From assembly GCF_024585265.1 (NCBI RefSeq), contig NZ_CP036533.1:1-64000 (forward strand): a stretch of 64,000 bases of DNA, given 5' to 3'. Source of the stretch: Bradyrhizobium sp. WBAH42. Lineage in GTDB: Bacteria; Pseudomonadota; Alphaproteobacteria; Rhizobiales; Xanthobacteraceae. Positions 50,671 to 61,000 of this stretch are shown here, piece by piece. Each line of letters begins with the position of its first letter. Within the stretch, counting starts at the first letter, position 1. Under the pieces are notes generated by a model. It was not told the origin of the DNA. It made no database searches and saw only the letters and a list, made by a program, of their open reading frames with translations. A program made the translations under genes and the position numbers.

Positions 50671-51738
50671 GTGACCAGGCTCGCTAGACGCGAATTTCTC
50701 CTCGGCAGCGCCGCGGCCCTTGCTGCGGGCGCATCTGCGTCCGCGGTGCCGGCCTCGAAACGCGCCCAGCGCCGTCCCGGCTTTGGCGCTGCGGCGACGC
50801 TGTGGGACCTGCAAGCCGATCCGCGGCTCGGCGAGGCCATCAGCACCTATTGCACGCAGGTGGTGCCGGTGCTCGAGCTGAAATGGCCGATGCTGCGGCC
50901 GGACGCCCATACTTTCGCCTTCGAGCGCGCCGACGCGATCCTGGATTTCGCGCGCGACAACGATCTGACCATGCGCGGCCACGCGCTCGCCTGGTATCAC
51001 GACATTCCGGACTGGACCAAGCAGATCAAGGACAGAAGGGGCGTCGAGCGCGCCTATCTCGACCACATCGGCACCGTGGTTTCCTACTACAAGGACAAGC
51101 TGACGTCGTGGGACGTCGTGAACGAGCCGATCCCGGACAACCCGAAGGGGATCACCGACCGGCGCGATACGTTCTGGACGCAGCATCTCGGCAAGAGCTG
51201 GATTGCGCTGGCGTTCCGCACGGCCGCCGCGGCCGATCCCTTCGTCAAGCTCGCGATCAACGAATATGACATCGAATCGGCGAAGGACTCCTTCATCGCC
51301 AAGCGGGCGGCCTATCGCAACCTCATCATGGACCTGCTCGATCAGGGCGTTCCGCTCCACGCCGTCGGGCTGCAATCGCATCTGCATGCCGAGCTCGAGA
51401 TCGACACGCACGGGCTCGCCGACTTCGTCACCGAGCTGCGCTCCTGGGGGCTCGAGGTGCTCATCACCGAGCTCGACGTCGACGACCAGAAGCTGGCGGG
51501 AAGTCCTGCGGAGCGCGATGCCGTCGTCGCCAAGCGCGTCGACGACCTGCTGACCGCCGTTTCCGCGAGCGGCCCGGTGCGCTCGATCCTGACCTGGGGC
51601 CTCTCGGACCGTTACAGCTGGATCAACGGCACCTTCGCCCGCGCGGACAAGCAGCCGAACCGCCCGCTTCCGCTCGACGGCGAGTTCAAGCCGAAGCCGT
51701 TCATGGACGTCATCAGCAAGTTCACGAAAGACGCTTAG
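50671..51738 (+). CDS. Endo-1,4-beta-xylanase, GH10, Tat-exported
   Basis: Cuts xylan-type beta-1,4 links with retention. I start at GTG 50671 (GAAGGAAC upstream), which puts the twin-arginine signal RLARREFLLGSAAALAAGAS at the N-terminus; ATG 50602 is possible. The GH10 barrel follows: GHALAWYHDIPDWT, SWDVVNEPIPDN (acid/base Glu), INEYDIE, and the nucleophile Glu in VLITELDVDD. A late TWGLSDRYSWI matches the family's Trp-rich subsite. Length (about 355) is normal. Might act on plant cell walls or on its own polysaccharide; divergent from the flippase. Confidence 0.9.
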   Translation: MTRLARREFLLGSAAALAAGASASAVPASKRAQRRPGFGAAATLWDLQADPRLGEAISTYCTQVVPVLELKWPMLRPDAHTFAFERADAILDFARDNDLTMRGHALAWYHDIPDWTKQIKDRRGVERAYLDHIGTVVSYYKDKLTSWDVVNEPIPDNPKGITDRRDTFWTQHLGKSWIALAFRTAAAADPFVKLAINEYDIESAKDSFIAKRAAYRNLIMDLLDQGVPLHAVGLQSHLHAELEIDTHGLADFVTELRSWGLEVLITELDVDDQKLAGSPAERDAVVAKRVDDLLTAVSASGPVRSILTWGLSDRYSWINGTFARADKQPNRPLPLDGEFKPKPFMDVISKFTKDA

Positions 51739-51741
51739 AGA

Positions 51742-52692
51742 TCAGCGTGTCTTGGGCGTTTCGAACGCGGCTACATCGCCGATGTGATCGGGAGCCAGGC
51801 TCGGCGCGCGTCGGTCGCTTGATGAGAGACGGAACACGTCGCGGATGTCGTCGATCGAGGTCGACGAATAGGACTGAATGCAAAGCGCGACCTGTTCGGG
51901 CGAGGCCGTGCGCATCATCGCTTCGATCGCGGTGCGGTCGAGCGGCGTGTCGTCCCAATGCGAGACCGCGATGCTGTCTTCGGTGACCCGATGCCGCGCC
52001 AGGTGCTCCGGCGAGGTCGCGACGAAGTTTCCGTAAAGCAAATACTCGGAGAACTTCTTCTTCCGGCACAGCGCCAGCGCCCAGCTCAGGCCCGTCGCCG
52101 ACTTGATCGCGTCCGTCATCGCACGCGCGGTGTCCTTGTCCCAGACCAGAGCGTTGCCGACATAATCGTCCGCCGGGAAGGTGCGCTGCTTGATGCCGAG
52201 CAACTGATCGACCGTGCGCTGCCACAGACCATGCAGGGGGTGGTCGGCACCGATCGCTTCGCGCGTGACGAACAGAGGCGTCTGCTCGCCGCCGGCATAT
52301 TGGCCGACGTCGAATTCGCGGAAGAACAGATTGTCCGAGTCCAGGATGCAGAGGCGCTGCTCGGGCGCATTGAGGACGCCAGCGATCTTGAGGATCTGCT
52401 GGATGTGCCAGCCGTGCACGGGCGACGACAGCAGCGACAACCAGACGCGCCGCTTGCTGATGAACTGAAGCGGCGGCGGCAGCGCGAACAGCCATTTCGG
52501 CAGATACCGCGAGGCCGGAACGATGACCCGCCTGTCGGACGCGAAGCGCGCGAACAGCGGCACATCCTCATCGTTAACGAGCACATAATGCCGCGTGTAG
52601 CCCGTCAGCCAGGTGTCGATGCTCTCGCTCAGCAGCGAAAAACGTTCGATATCCTTGGCGTAGCTGGCGGTCAGCAGGGCGACGGAATGCAT
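51742..52692 (-). CDS. DUF6492 family protein (glycosyltransferase-like)
   Basis: A 316-residue protein with a nucleotide-sugar-transferase-like N-terminal fold (MHSVALLTASYAKDIERFSL) and an acidic motif CILDSDNLFFREF at residues about 113-125 (a DxD-like site). TFPADDYVGNALVWDKDTAR and HWDDTPLDRTAIEAMM come later. The DUF6492 name is from memory of the pattern. It is likely a cytosolic glycosyltransferase-like enzyme. It overlaps nothing and is convergent with the GH10 gene (4 bases apart). Confidence 0.65.
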   Translation of the reverse strand: MHSVALLTASYAKDIERFSLLSESIDTWLTGYTRHYVLVNDEDVPLFARFASDRRVIVPASRYLPKWLFALPPPLQFISKRRVWLSLLSSPVHGWHIQQILKIAGVLNAPEQRLCILDSDNLFFREFDVGQYAGGEQTPLFVTREAIGADHPLHGLWQRTVDQLLGIKQRTFPADDYVGNALVWDKDTARAMTDAIKSATGLSWALALCRKKKFSEYLLYGNFVATSPEHLARHRVTEDSIAVSHWDDTPLDRTAIEAMMRTASPEQVALCIQSYSSTSIDDIRDVFRLSSSDRRAPSLAPDHIGDVAAFETPKTR

Positions 52693-52787
52693 GGAGCACG
52701 CTCAAATGGCCATCAGCCCGCACTGATAGCGGCGCCGTGAAACCGGGGAAACCCACAAACGGAATCAAGGTAAAATGAAACGAAGTG

Positions 52788-52807
52788 TTATCCATCCGAC
52801 GGCAGCC
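52788..52807. repeat. Direct repeat, left copy (20 bp)
   Basis: TTATCCATCCGACGGCAGCC is present here and again at 53679-53698, 891 bases apart. The right copy is the end of the methyltransferase gene, read as its last codons and stop on the minus strand. The toxin-antitoxin pair lies between the copies. Confidence 0.85.
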
Positions 52808-52830
52808 TTGCTTCGAGTTCCGTCGGACAC

Positions 52831-53301
52831 CTACGACCTCGTCCGCGGCGGCAGATAGCGCACATTCCCCATCTTCAATCGCTGGCTCTTCAACTCTTCG
52901 ACAAGCCGGTCGCGAACGCTACGGAAGAAGCGTGGAGGCAGAAATCCGTATAGCCACCTTCCAGATCCTGGAACGCGCGACAAATCGTTCGGCCAGAACT
53001 GGACGTTGCACTCTGAGATCACGATCCAGGATTCGCCGGGAAGCCCGAGATGACGTCGAACCTGATCGGGGATACGAACAGCTGCCTGATCTGCGCGGGG
53101 CGGCTTGGTGCTGACCGGTAGGTAAATGACTTCGTCGAGACGGGCAGGCTCATCACCCTCCCGATGCGGTCGGGGGTCAGGCCGCACCTTGACGAGAACG
53201 ACACAGGCCGGCCGATCTTTCCGGGGCTGCTTGCGATCGGCCCATTGATAATCGAAGCGAACGACCATGCCCGGTTCGGGTGTCGGCAATTGCTCGCGCA
53301 A
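52831..53301 (-). CDS. PemK/MazF-like toxin
   Basis: A 156-residue protein with a beta-barrel-like start (EPGMVVRFDYQWADRKQPRK, then RPACVVLV), the pattern of PemK/MazF endoribonuclease toxins. LDEVIYLPVSTKPPR and ESWIVISECNVQFWPNDLSR follow. The active-site residues cannot be marked with certainty. It is second in the pair, 8 bases after the antitoxin stop, and ends just inside the left direct repeat region. Confidence 0.7.
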   Translation of the reverse strand: MREQLPTPEPGMVVRFDYQWADRKQPRKDRPACVVLVKVRPDPRPHREGDEPARLDEVIYLPVSTKPPRADQAAVRIPDQVRRHLGLPGESWIVISECNVQFWPNDLSRVPGSGRWLYGFLPPRFFRSVRDRLVEELKSQRLKMGNVRYLPPRTRS

Positions 53302-53309
53302 GCCGTCAC

Positions 53310-53576
53310 CTAATCCAGCAACTTGTCGAGATGGTCATGCCGGGAATCCATCTCGACATTAGCCAGATCTTCCGCGAGATCGCCGGGCAGCTCTCCGATC
53401 CTGTAGACCCTTGCGCTGGCGGCTTGTTCGAGGCGGTTGAATTCATCGATGGACATCATGACGTGCCGCCGGCGACCGCGATGTGTGATCGCGATCGGCG
53501 CAACAAGAGCCGCGTCCTGGACCTCGCCCAACCGTCTTTGCAGGTCCTGCGCGCTAAACTCCTTTAAATCCCGCAT
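53310..53576 (-). CDS. Phd/YefM-like antitoxin
   Basis: An 88-residue antitoxin with the Phd/YefM N-terminal DNA-binding fold: MRDLKEFSAQDLQRRLGEVQ, then DAALVAPIAITHRGRRRHVM. An acidic flexible C-terminus (LPGDLAEDLANVEMDSRHDH) normally covers the toxin. First gene of the pair. The AT-rich 53577-53678 upstream holds the likely self-repressed promoter. Confidence 0.8.
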   Translation of the reverse strand: MRDLKEFSAQDLQRRLGEVQDAALVAPIAITHRGRRRHVMMSIDEFNRLEQAASARVYRIGELPGDLAEDLANVEMDSRHDHLDKLLD

Positions 53577-53678
53577 GTCTCACCAAACCACATTGAAGCT
53601 GTGAAATATGTAATTCACATATATTGCGCGTTCAATGGCAGACGCCGGAAAGATATAAAACTGTTATTGATCAATAAC

Positions 53679-54473
53679 TTATCCATCCGACGGCAGCCCC
53701 TGCTCCAGCCCACGAAAGCGGAGCGGTGCGAGGGCTGAGGCGCGCTGCCACCAGTCGGCGACGCGGTCGTCGAGGGCGCTCACGCCGCGGCCCTGGCCGG
53801 GGAAGATCCGGATCTGCTGGATCGCCTCTGCCTCGAAACCCCTGGCCCTCCGCCTGATCTTGAGGGCGGCGCCTTCGCGGTCGCGCTGGGTCAGCGGCAC
53901 CAGAAGACGGCCGCGCGGACGGAGCGACCGCAGCCAGAGCGGATGCGGATGCGAGAAGCCGGCATGCACGATGATCACGTCGGCGGGCTCGCCCACGTCC
54001 TTGCATCCATCGCCGTGGACGACCGTGACGTTCCCATAGTCGCGCAAATAGCTCGCCGCTCGGGCCGCGAGCCGCTCGTCGCATTCGATCGCATGGACGC
54101 GCCCCTTGTCGCCGACCATGATCGACAGCACCGCCGAGAAATAGCCGAGACCGCAGCCGATCTGCACGACATGGTCCGCCCGCTTGACGTCGAGCGTGTC
54201 GATCAAATGCGCCCACAGGCTCGGCAGGCCGGTGTCGAGCTTGCGGCGTGCATCGATGGCGACCAGCACGTTGTCATAGAGATGAACGGGATCGGCATCG
54301 GGCGTCAGCCGGTAGCTGCGCGCCGCCTCGCCCTTGATGCGCCACGGCCCCCTTGGCAGAAATTTCTCGCGCGGGACGGCGGCGAGCGCATCGAGCAGAC
54401 GCCTTGAGGCAATCCGCTCGCGCCTGGCGATCAGCTCCACATAGCGCGCACGCGCGGCCGCAAGATCGCTCAT
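53679..54473 (-). CDS. Protein-L-isoaspartate O-methyltransferase-like protein
   Basis: A 264-residue SAM methyltransferase of the PCMT type, which repairs isoaspartate in aged proteins. Visible are a helical start (ARARYVELIARRERIASRRL), EKFLPRGPWR, motif I VVQIGCGLGYFSAVL, HAIECDERLA and VTVVHGDGC, then DVIIVHAGFSHP. The start overlaps the cyclase stop by 4 bases, so it is the second gene of an operon with the SAM-cyclase-AAA-TPR protein. The last 20 bases are one copy of the direct repeat seen at 52788. Confidence 0.72.
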   Translation of the reverse strand: MSDLAAARARYVELIARRERIASRRLLDALAAVPREKFLPRGPWRIKGEAARSYRLTPDADPVHLYDNVLVAIDARRKLDTGLPSLWAHLIDTLDVKRADHVVQIGCGLGYFSAVLSIMVGDKGRVHAIECDERLAARAASYLRDYGNVTVVHGDGCKDVGEPADVIIVHAGFSHPHPLWLRSLRPRGRLLVPLTQRDREGAALKIRRRARGFEAEAIQQIRIFPGQGRGVSALDDRVADWWQRASALAPLRFRGLEQGLPSDG

Positions 54474-57400
54474 GTCACATGACCGGCCTGCTCGCGCACC
54501 GGCGCGTCCATACCGAGCTCCTCGACGAGCTGCATCGCCTGCTTCAGGTCCTGCGTATGAAAGCCCTCGCTGAATTTACCGACGATCGGCATGAGCAGGA
54601 GCCTTGCGTGCTCGCGCTTGCCGGCTTGATGCGACAGGCGCGCGAGGCAGACGGCGGTGCGGAGTTCCCAGGACAGCGCACCCTGCTTGCGCGCGATCTC
54701 CAGCGACAGGCTGAACAGGTCCTCCGCCTCCTGTACCGACGCCGGGTCGCCACCCGCCAGCGTGATCTCGCCTTGCAGGCGATAGACCTCGGCCAGATAG
54801 AAGTGATCGCCGGTCCGCCTTGCGGTCGCAAGCGCACCATCCAGCGCGCGCAAGGCGGCGTCGCGCATCCCGACCTTGGCGTAAGTTTCCGCGAGCAGAC
54901 AGCGGAACCAGCAGCCGGCGAGCCAGGAATCCATCGCCTCGTACTCGTCGAGGCCGAAGCGCATCTGAGCGAGGCCTTCGTCGGCTTCGCCGAGCTGAGC
55001 CAGCGCCCAGCCGCGCAGGATCGCCGCCTGCTGCTTCCAGTGCAGGAAATTGTGCTCGGTGGCAATGATCATGGCGCGGTTGGCGTGGTCGCGCGTGCCT
55101 TCCACGTCGCGCAAATGCTGCCGGAGATAGGCGCCGAACACCAGCGCGAAGGCGAGCGTAAACGGGTGGCGGATCTTCTCGGCGTTCGCGATCGCCTGCT
55201 CGCTGTGCTGGCGCGCGGCGTCGGGCCGGCCGAGGAACCACAAGAGATAACCGAGATAGGACAGCGAGACGACCCCGGGATCGATGCCGTGCCGTTCCAT
55301 CAGGTCGGAGTGCAGATCGGGGCTGAACAGGTTGATGCAGCGGTGCAAATGGTGCTGCGAGGCTGCGAAGCGGCCGCGATAGAACATGGTCATCGCGATC
55401 GCGCGGTGCGCCTCGATCAGATAGCCGGTCTGCTGCGCCGGCTGCGTCCGCTCGTTCAGGCGCTCGCGCTTGGCGAACTTCAACAGCTCGACGCTGAGGT
55501 CGTGCGCGCGGGTGAGATCGGCCCGGATGAAATGGCACACCCAGAGCCCGCGCGTGGCAGCGAAGACCTTTTCGTCGTCGTCGAGCTGACGGCCGAGCTC
55601 CAGCGCGCGGATGTAGTTCTCCTCGACCTCCTGCACCGCGTAGCCCTTGGCGGCGATCAGCGCATTGCCGAGCGCAATACGCAGCTCGAGCTCCATCTCG
55701 TCCGCGCCCTGCATGCGCGTATTGGCCTGCACGACGTTAAGGCCGCGGCGGAGATGGCCGATCGCTTCCAGGTTGGCGCCGGTCTTGGCCGCCTGCTTGC
55801 CGGCCTTGAGCCAGAAGCTGGCGGCGCCCTCGCTCTGGCCGGATTCGGTCAAATGATGGGCGAGCAGCTCCGGTTCGCGCTCGGTCTTCTCCGGATACAT
55901 CTCGGCGAGCACCTGGGCGATCCGCGCATGCAGCTTGCGCCGCTCGCTGTGCAGCAGGCTCGCATGCGCGGCGTTCTGGATCATCACGTGCTTGAAGGAG
56001 TAGAGCGCGTCCGGCGGATGGCCGCGGCGCATGATCAGCCCCGCCTCCTCCAGATGATTGAGTGCCGCCTCGATCTGCTCGGCCGGCGTGTTGGCGACGG
56101 CGTGCAGCGTCTCGTAGGAGAACTCGCGGCCGATCGTGGCGCCGATCTGCGCGATGCGCTTGGAGGGTCCCATCCGGTCGAGCCGCGCCATCAGCGAATC
56201 GGTCAGGGTGGCCGGGATTGCGAGCTGCCGCCACGGTCCCGACAGCACATAGCGCCCGTGCCGCTCGGTGAGCAGATTGGATTCGAGCACCGTCTTGGTC
56301 AGCTCTTCCAGGAATAGCGGCACGCCGTCAGTCTTGACGATGATCTCCTCGACGACCTCCTTGGGCATCTCGCGCCCCGCGACGCGCTCGACCAGCGTCG
56401 TGCGCAGCTGCCGGCTCAGCCGATTCAGGACCAGGGTGGTGACGTGCGAATGCGCGTTCCAACTCGGCTGGAATTCCGAGCGCGCGGTGATAATCGCCAG
56501 GATCGGCCGGTTCTGCACCCGGTCGACCAGGAGGTCGATCACCTCGCGGGAGGTCGGGTCGATCCAGTGCAGATCCTCGAACGCGATCACGAGCGGCATC
56601 TCGCGCGCAAGGCCGAGGAAATGGTTGACCAGCGCCACGACGGTCGCATCCTTCTGCTGCTGCGGCGACAGCTCGAGCGGCGGATAGCGGTCTCCGGTCG
56701 GAATCGACAGCAACGCGGCAAACAGCGGGGTGACCTGCTCGATGTCGCCATGAGCGGCGGCGATCGCGTTCTCCAGGCTCGCCAGCGACAGCGCGGACGA
56801 CTCCTCGCGATCGAGGCCGAGGGTGAATTTGAGCTGCGCGACGAACGGATGGAACGCGGTCGAGGTGTAGTAGGGCGAGCACTGCAGCGAGACCTGTCCA
56901 TGGCGGTCGCCCGATACCCGCTCGAAGATCTCCTGGATGATGCGCGACTTGCCGATGCCGGGCTCGCCGAACTTGACCACGACCTGGCCGTCGCCGTCCT
57001 TGGTCTGCTGCCAGCGCCCCATCAGCAGCGCGATCTCCTCCTCGCGGTTGACGAGCGGCGTCAGCCGCGTGCCCATCGCGGCGGCGAAGCGGGTCTCCAC
57101 CCGCGAGGCGCGCACCACGTGCCAGGCCTGTGTCTTCTCGGGAATTCCCTTCAAGTCGTGGACGCCGAGATTGCGGTAGTCGAACTTCCCCTTCAGCAGC
57201 GACTGTGTCGAAGCGGAGATGACCACGCCGTTGGGCGGCGCCAGGCCTTGCAGGCGCGCCGCGAGATTGACGGTTTCCCCGACCGCGGAATCGCGTTCTT
57301 CGGTACCCTGCCCGACCAGATCGCCGACCACGACGAGGCCGGTCGCGATCCCGATGCGGACGGCGGGTGAATGGCTGAGCGCACCGCGCGGCTCGACCGC

Positions 57401-57940
57401 GCGTGCGGTCGACAGCACCCGCACGATCTCGAGTCCGGCGCGCACCGCGCGCTCGGCATCGTCCTCATGTGCGGTCGGATAGCCGAAATAAACCAGGATA
57501 CCGTCGCCGACGAAACGGGCGGCAAAGCCCTCGTATTGCTTGACCACCCGGACGCAGGTCTCGCGAAAGTCCGCGATCATGTCGCGGACGTCCTCCGGAT
57601 CAAACTGTGCGGACAGCGAGGTGGAATCCACCATGTCGCAGAACATGGTGGTGAGCTGGCGCCGTTCGGCTCCGACTTCCGCCCGGATTTGCGGACGCGC
57701 CGCCGCGGCTGGCGCCTCCGTGGTCTCCGCTTGAAACAGCGCCGCCATCGCCCGCTGGAGCCGCTTGCGATCGCCGAGCGGCAATCCGAGCTCGACCAGA
57801 TCGGCTTCGGTGAGATCCGCGATGACGTCGAGATCGAGACGGTGCTGCGCGAAAAGATCGGTGTAGTGCCCGAGGCCGATACTTTCGAGCCAGCGTTTCA
57901 GCCCGCCTTCCAAACTCGTGCCCGGCTCATTCTCCAGCAT
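54470..57940 (-). CDS. SAM domain-cyclase-AAA-TPR signalling protein
   Basis: A 1156-residue cytosolic regulator. Its parts are a SAM domain (residues about 12-68, WLESIGLGHYTDLFAQHRLD) and a class III cyclase domain (about 90-270: FCDMVDSTSLSAQF, VGDGILVYFGYP and GETVNLAARLQG, catalytic residues kept). An AAA/NACHT-like ATPase (about 290-600, Walker A GEPGIGKSR, then DLHWIDPTS) and about 12 TPR-like repeats (700-1150) follow. The layout is like other Bradyrhizobium adenylate cyclase-AAA proteins thought to sense an unknown signal. It is co-transcribed with the methyltransferase and divergent from the NRPS gene. Confidence 0.85.
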   Translation of the reverse strand: MLENEPGTSLEGGLKRWLESIGLGHYTDLFAQHRLDLDVIADLTEADLVELGLPLGDRKRLQRAMAALFQAETTEAPAAAARPQIRAEVGAERRQLTTMFCDMVDSTSLSAQFDPEDVRDMIADFRETCVRVVKQYEGFAARFVGDGILVYFGYPTAHEDDAERAVRAGLEIVRVLSTARAVEPRGALSHSPAVRIGIATGLVVVGDLVGQGTEERDSAVGETVNLAARLQGLAPPNGVVISASTQSLLKGKFDYRNLGVHDLKGIPEKTQAWHVVRASRVETRFAAAMGTRLTPLVNREEEIALLMGRWQQTKDGDGQVVVKFGEPGIGKSRIIQEIFERVSGDRHGQVSLQCSPYYTSTAFHPFVAQLKFTLGLDREESSALSLASLENAIAAAHGDIEQVTPLFAALLSIPTGDRYPPLELSPQQQKDATVVALVNHFLGLAREMPLVIAFEDLHWIDPTSREVIDLLVDRVQNRPILAIITARSEFQPSWNAHSHVTTLVLNRLSRQLRTTLVERVAGREMPKEVVEEIIVKTDGVPLFLEELTKTVLESNLLTERHGRYVLSGPWRQLAIPATLTDSLMARLDRMGPSKRIAQIGATIGREFSYETLHAVANTPAEQIEAALNHLEEAGLIMRRGHPPDALYSFKHVMIQNAAHASLLHSERRKLHARIAQVLAEMYPEKTEREPELLAHHLTESGQSEGAASFWLKAGKQAAKTGANLEAIGHLRRGLNVVQANTRMQGADEMELELRIALGNALIAAKGYAVQEVEENYIRALELGRQLDDDEKVFAATRGLWVCHFIRADLTRAHDLSVELLKFAKRERLNERTQPAQQTGYLIEAHRAIAMTMFYRGRFAASQHHLHRCINLFSPDLHSDLMERHGIDPGVVSLSYLGYLLWFLGRPDAARQHSEQAIANAEKIRHPFTLAFALVFGAYLRQHLRDVEGTRDHANRAMIIATEHNFLHWKQQAAILRGWALAQLGEADEGLAQMRFGLDEYEAMDSWLAGCWFRCLLAETYAKVGMRDAALRALDGALATARRTGDHFYLAEVYRLQGEITLAGGDPASVQEAEDLFSLSLEIARKQGALSWELRTAVCLARLSHQAGKREHARLLLMPIVGKFSEGFHTQDLKQAMQLVEELGMDAPVREQAGHVT

Positions 57941-58076
57941 GGTGATTCTGCCCGACCATCACTCCGTCGAAGGGCTTGGAGGCCCCTCAACCAAAGATTT
58001 TGGGGGCCAAACTTCACCTCGGACTGGACGCATTCCCTAACTTCTTGGAAGAATAACTTAATCGGACCAAAAGGGA

Positions 58077-61000
58077 ATGGCGTTGTCGGGTATTGCAACC
58101 GGAGCGGACGAAGCCTTCGCCGGCACCACGGCCGAACCGAAGATATTCGCGCATATCAGCGGCCTTCTCGAATTCTATGCCCGCAAGACGCCGGCCGCCC
58201 CCGCACTCCTCGCTCCCGGCCGGCCGGCGCTCAGCTATGGCGCGCTGGCCGAGTCGATCCGGCAATTGGTCCAGACCTTGCGTGAACTCGGCATCGGCCC
58301 CGCAGACCGCATCGCGGTTGCGCTGCCGCGCGGCGCGGATTCTGCGCTGGCGCTGATCGCGGTCGCATCAGGCTGCGCCTGCGTCCCCGTCAACCCCGAC
58401 CTGACGGCGGACGAGCTGCAACGCTATTTCAGCGAGTTGAAGCTGACGGCGCTCGTGACCCGGGCCGACATGAACTCGGCGAGCCGTGACGTCGCCAGGG
58501 CGCTCGATATCGCCGTGATCGATTTCGTGGCGGGGCCCGCCCACGATCTCGGCGGCTGCACGTTCATCGCTCCGGCGATCGGGGCGGCAAGAGCCAACGG
58601 CGCTTCGCGCGGCGACGAGGATGCGTTCATCCTGCTGACGTCAGGTACGGCGGCGCGGCCGAAAATGGTGCCGCTGACCCACCGCAATGTCTGCCTCTCC
58701 GCTTACAATGCCGGCCATGTGCTGTCGCTCACGACGCATGATCGCCTGCTCAATGTGCTGCCACTGTTTCATGCCCATGGCTTGATCTCCGGCCTGCTCA
58801 CGGCGCTCGCCGCGGGCTCCAGCGTGATCTGCACGGACGGTTTCGACGCAGCGTCCTTCTTCGGCTGGATGCGAGAGCTGCAGCCGACCTGGTACACGGC
58901 GGTGCCGACCATCCATCGCGCATTGCTGACGGCGGCGGAAGCGAACCCGGACCGCGCCCGACCGTCGTCGCTGCGCGTGATCCGGTCGGCCTCGGCCTCG
59001 CTCGCGCCGGCGATTCTCGCCGGGCTGGAGGCGACGTTCGGCGTTCCCGTGCTCGAGACCTACGGCATGACCGAGGCGGCCTCGCAGATCGCGGCCAATC
59101 CGTTCGAGCTGCGCAAGGTCGGATCGGTCGGCCGCGCCGCCGGCCCGGAGATCGCGATCATGGACGAGACGGGCCGCATGCTCGCAAGCGGCGCGCACGG
59201 CGAGATCATGCTGCGCGGGCCGAACATGAGCCGCGGCTATTACAATGACGAGGCGGCGACACGGGCCGCGTTCCGCAACGGCTGGTTCAGGACTGGCGAC
59301 CTCGGCTATCTCGATGACGACGGCTATCTCTTCATCGTCGGCCGCATCAAGGACGTCATCAATCGCGGCGGGCAGAAGATCTCGCCGCTGGAGGTGGAGG
59401 ACGTCCTGCTCGGCCATCCGGCGGTGCTGGAGGCCGGCGTGTTCGCGGTCCCGCACGAGAAGCTCGGCGAGAACGTCGCAGCAATCGTGGTGCTGCGGCC
59501 GAACGCCGAGGCGACCTCGGACCAGCTGCGCCAATTCGCACGAAAGCGGCTTGCAGCCTACAAGGTGCCGAGCCTGATCCGCAGTGTGGCCACGCTGCCG
59601 AAGGGCGCCAGCGGCAAGGTCAAGCGCAATGCCCTCGCCGAACTGATTGCAACTGCGGACGCAGGTCGCGAGACCCGGCTGCCGCGCAATGCGGTCGAGA
59701 GCCAGCTCGCCGAGATCTGGGCCGGCCTGCTGGAGCTGCCGCAGGTCGGCGCCGACCAGGACGTCTTCGCGCTCGGCGCAGATTCGCTCGCCGTGACACA
59801 GATGCGCTCGCGCCTGCGCGACCGCTTCAATGTCGATTTCTCGTTCGAGGACATCTTCGATTGCCCGACGGTCGCAGCGCTCGCGGCCCGGATCGAGACC
59901 GCCGCAAGCCGGCGCGAGACGGCGCTGCCGGCCTGGCGCCGCGCCGCGGGCACGGACGCACCGCTGTCGTTCCAGCAGCAGCGGATGTACGTGCTCTCGC
60001 GGCTCGACCCGACCCGGTACAATTATAACGTCGTCGAGATCGCCGTTCTCGAGGGCCGCGTCGACGCCGCCGCGCTGTCTGCGAGCCTCGCTGCGATTTC
60101 AACGCGCCATGAGGCGCTGCGCTCGGTCTTCATCGAGCGCCAGGGCGAGCCGGTGCAGCTCGTGCTGTCATCGACGCCGCGGTTGGCGCACATCAAGCTC
60201 AAGCCATGCCCGGCAGACAAGCGGCCTGCGGCCATCCGGCGCGAGGCGCTCAAGCTTGCGCAACATCAGTTCGACCTGGCGCACGAGCCGCCCCTGAAGG
60301 CCACATTGCTGTCGTTCGGCAAGAACAGTCATGCGCTGGTGGTCAACGTCCATCACCTCGCCACCGATGGCTGGTCGCAGCGGCTGTTCTGGGAGGAGCT
60401 CGCCGTCCATTATGCCGCGGCGCGCAAGAAGCATCCGGCCGCACTGCCTCCGCCCGCCTTCCAATATCGCGACTTCGCGCTCTGGCAGCAAAGCTGGGCG
60501 CAGACGCCGGCGGCCAGGGAGCAGCTCGATTATTGGCGGACCCAGCTCGACGGCGTCACCATGCTGCCGCTCCGAACCGACAGGCAGAGGCCTGAGGTCT
60601 GGAGCGGGCACGGCGCGCGCCACTATCTCGAATTGCCAAAATCCCTGTCGGCCGAGCTGCGCACGCTGAGCCAGAACCAGGGCGTCACACCGTTCATGAC
60701 GCTGCTCGCCGCCTTCCAGTGCCTGTTGTTCCGCCACACCTCGCATGAGGATGTCGCCACGGGATCGCTGATCGCCAACCGCAACCAGATCGAGAGCGAA
60801 CGCCTGATCGGGCTGTTCGCCAACACCCTAATCCTGCGCAACGATTTCAGCGGCGATCCGAGCTTCGGCGAGATGTTGCGGCGGGTGCGGCAGGTCACGC
60901 TGGACGCCTACCGCAACCAGGACCTTCCGATCGAGGAGGTGTTGCGCGCATTGCAGGTCGCGCGCCGCAGCGACGGCAATCCGCTGTTCCGGATCATGTT

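Noticed and set aside
54353..56317. 654-codon open frame on the plus strand
   Set aside because: Opposite to the SAM-cyclase-AAA-TPR gene; no motif.
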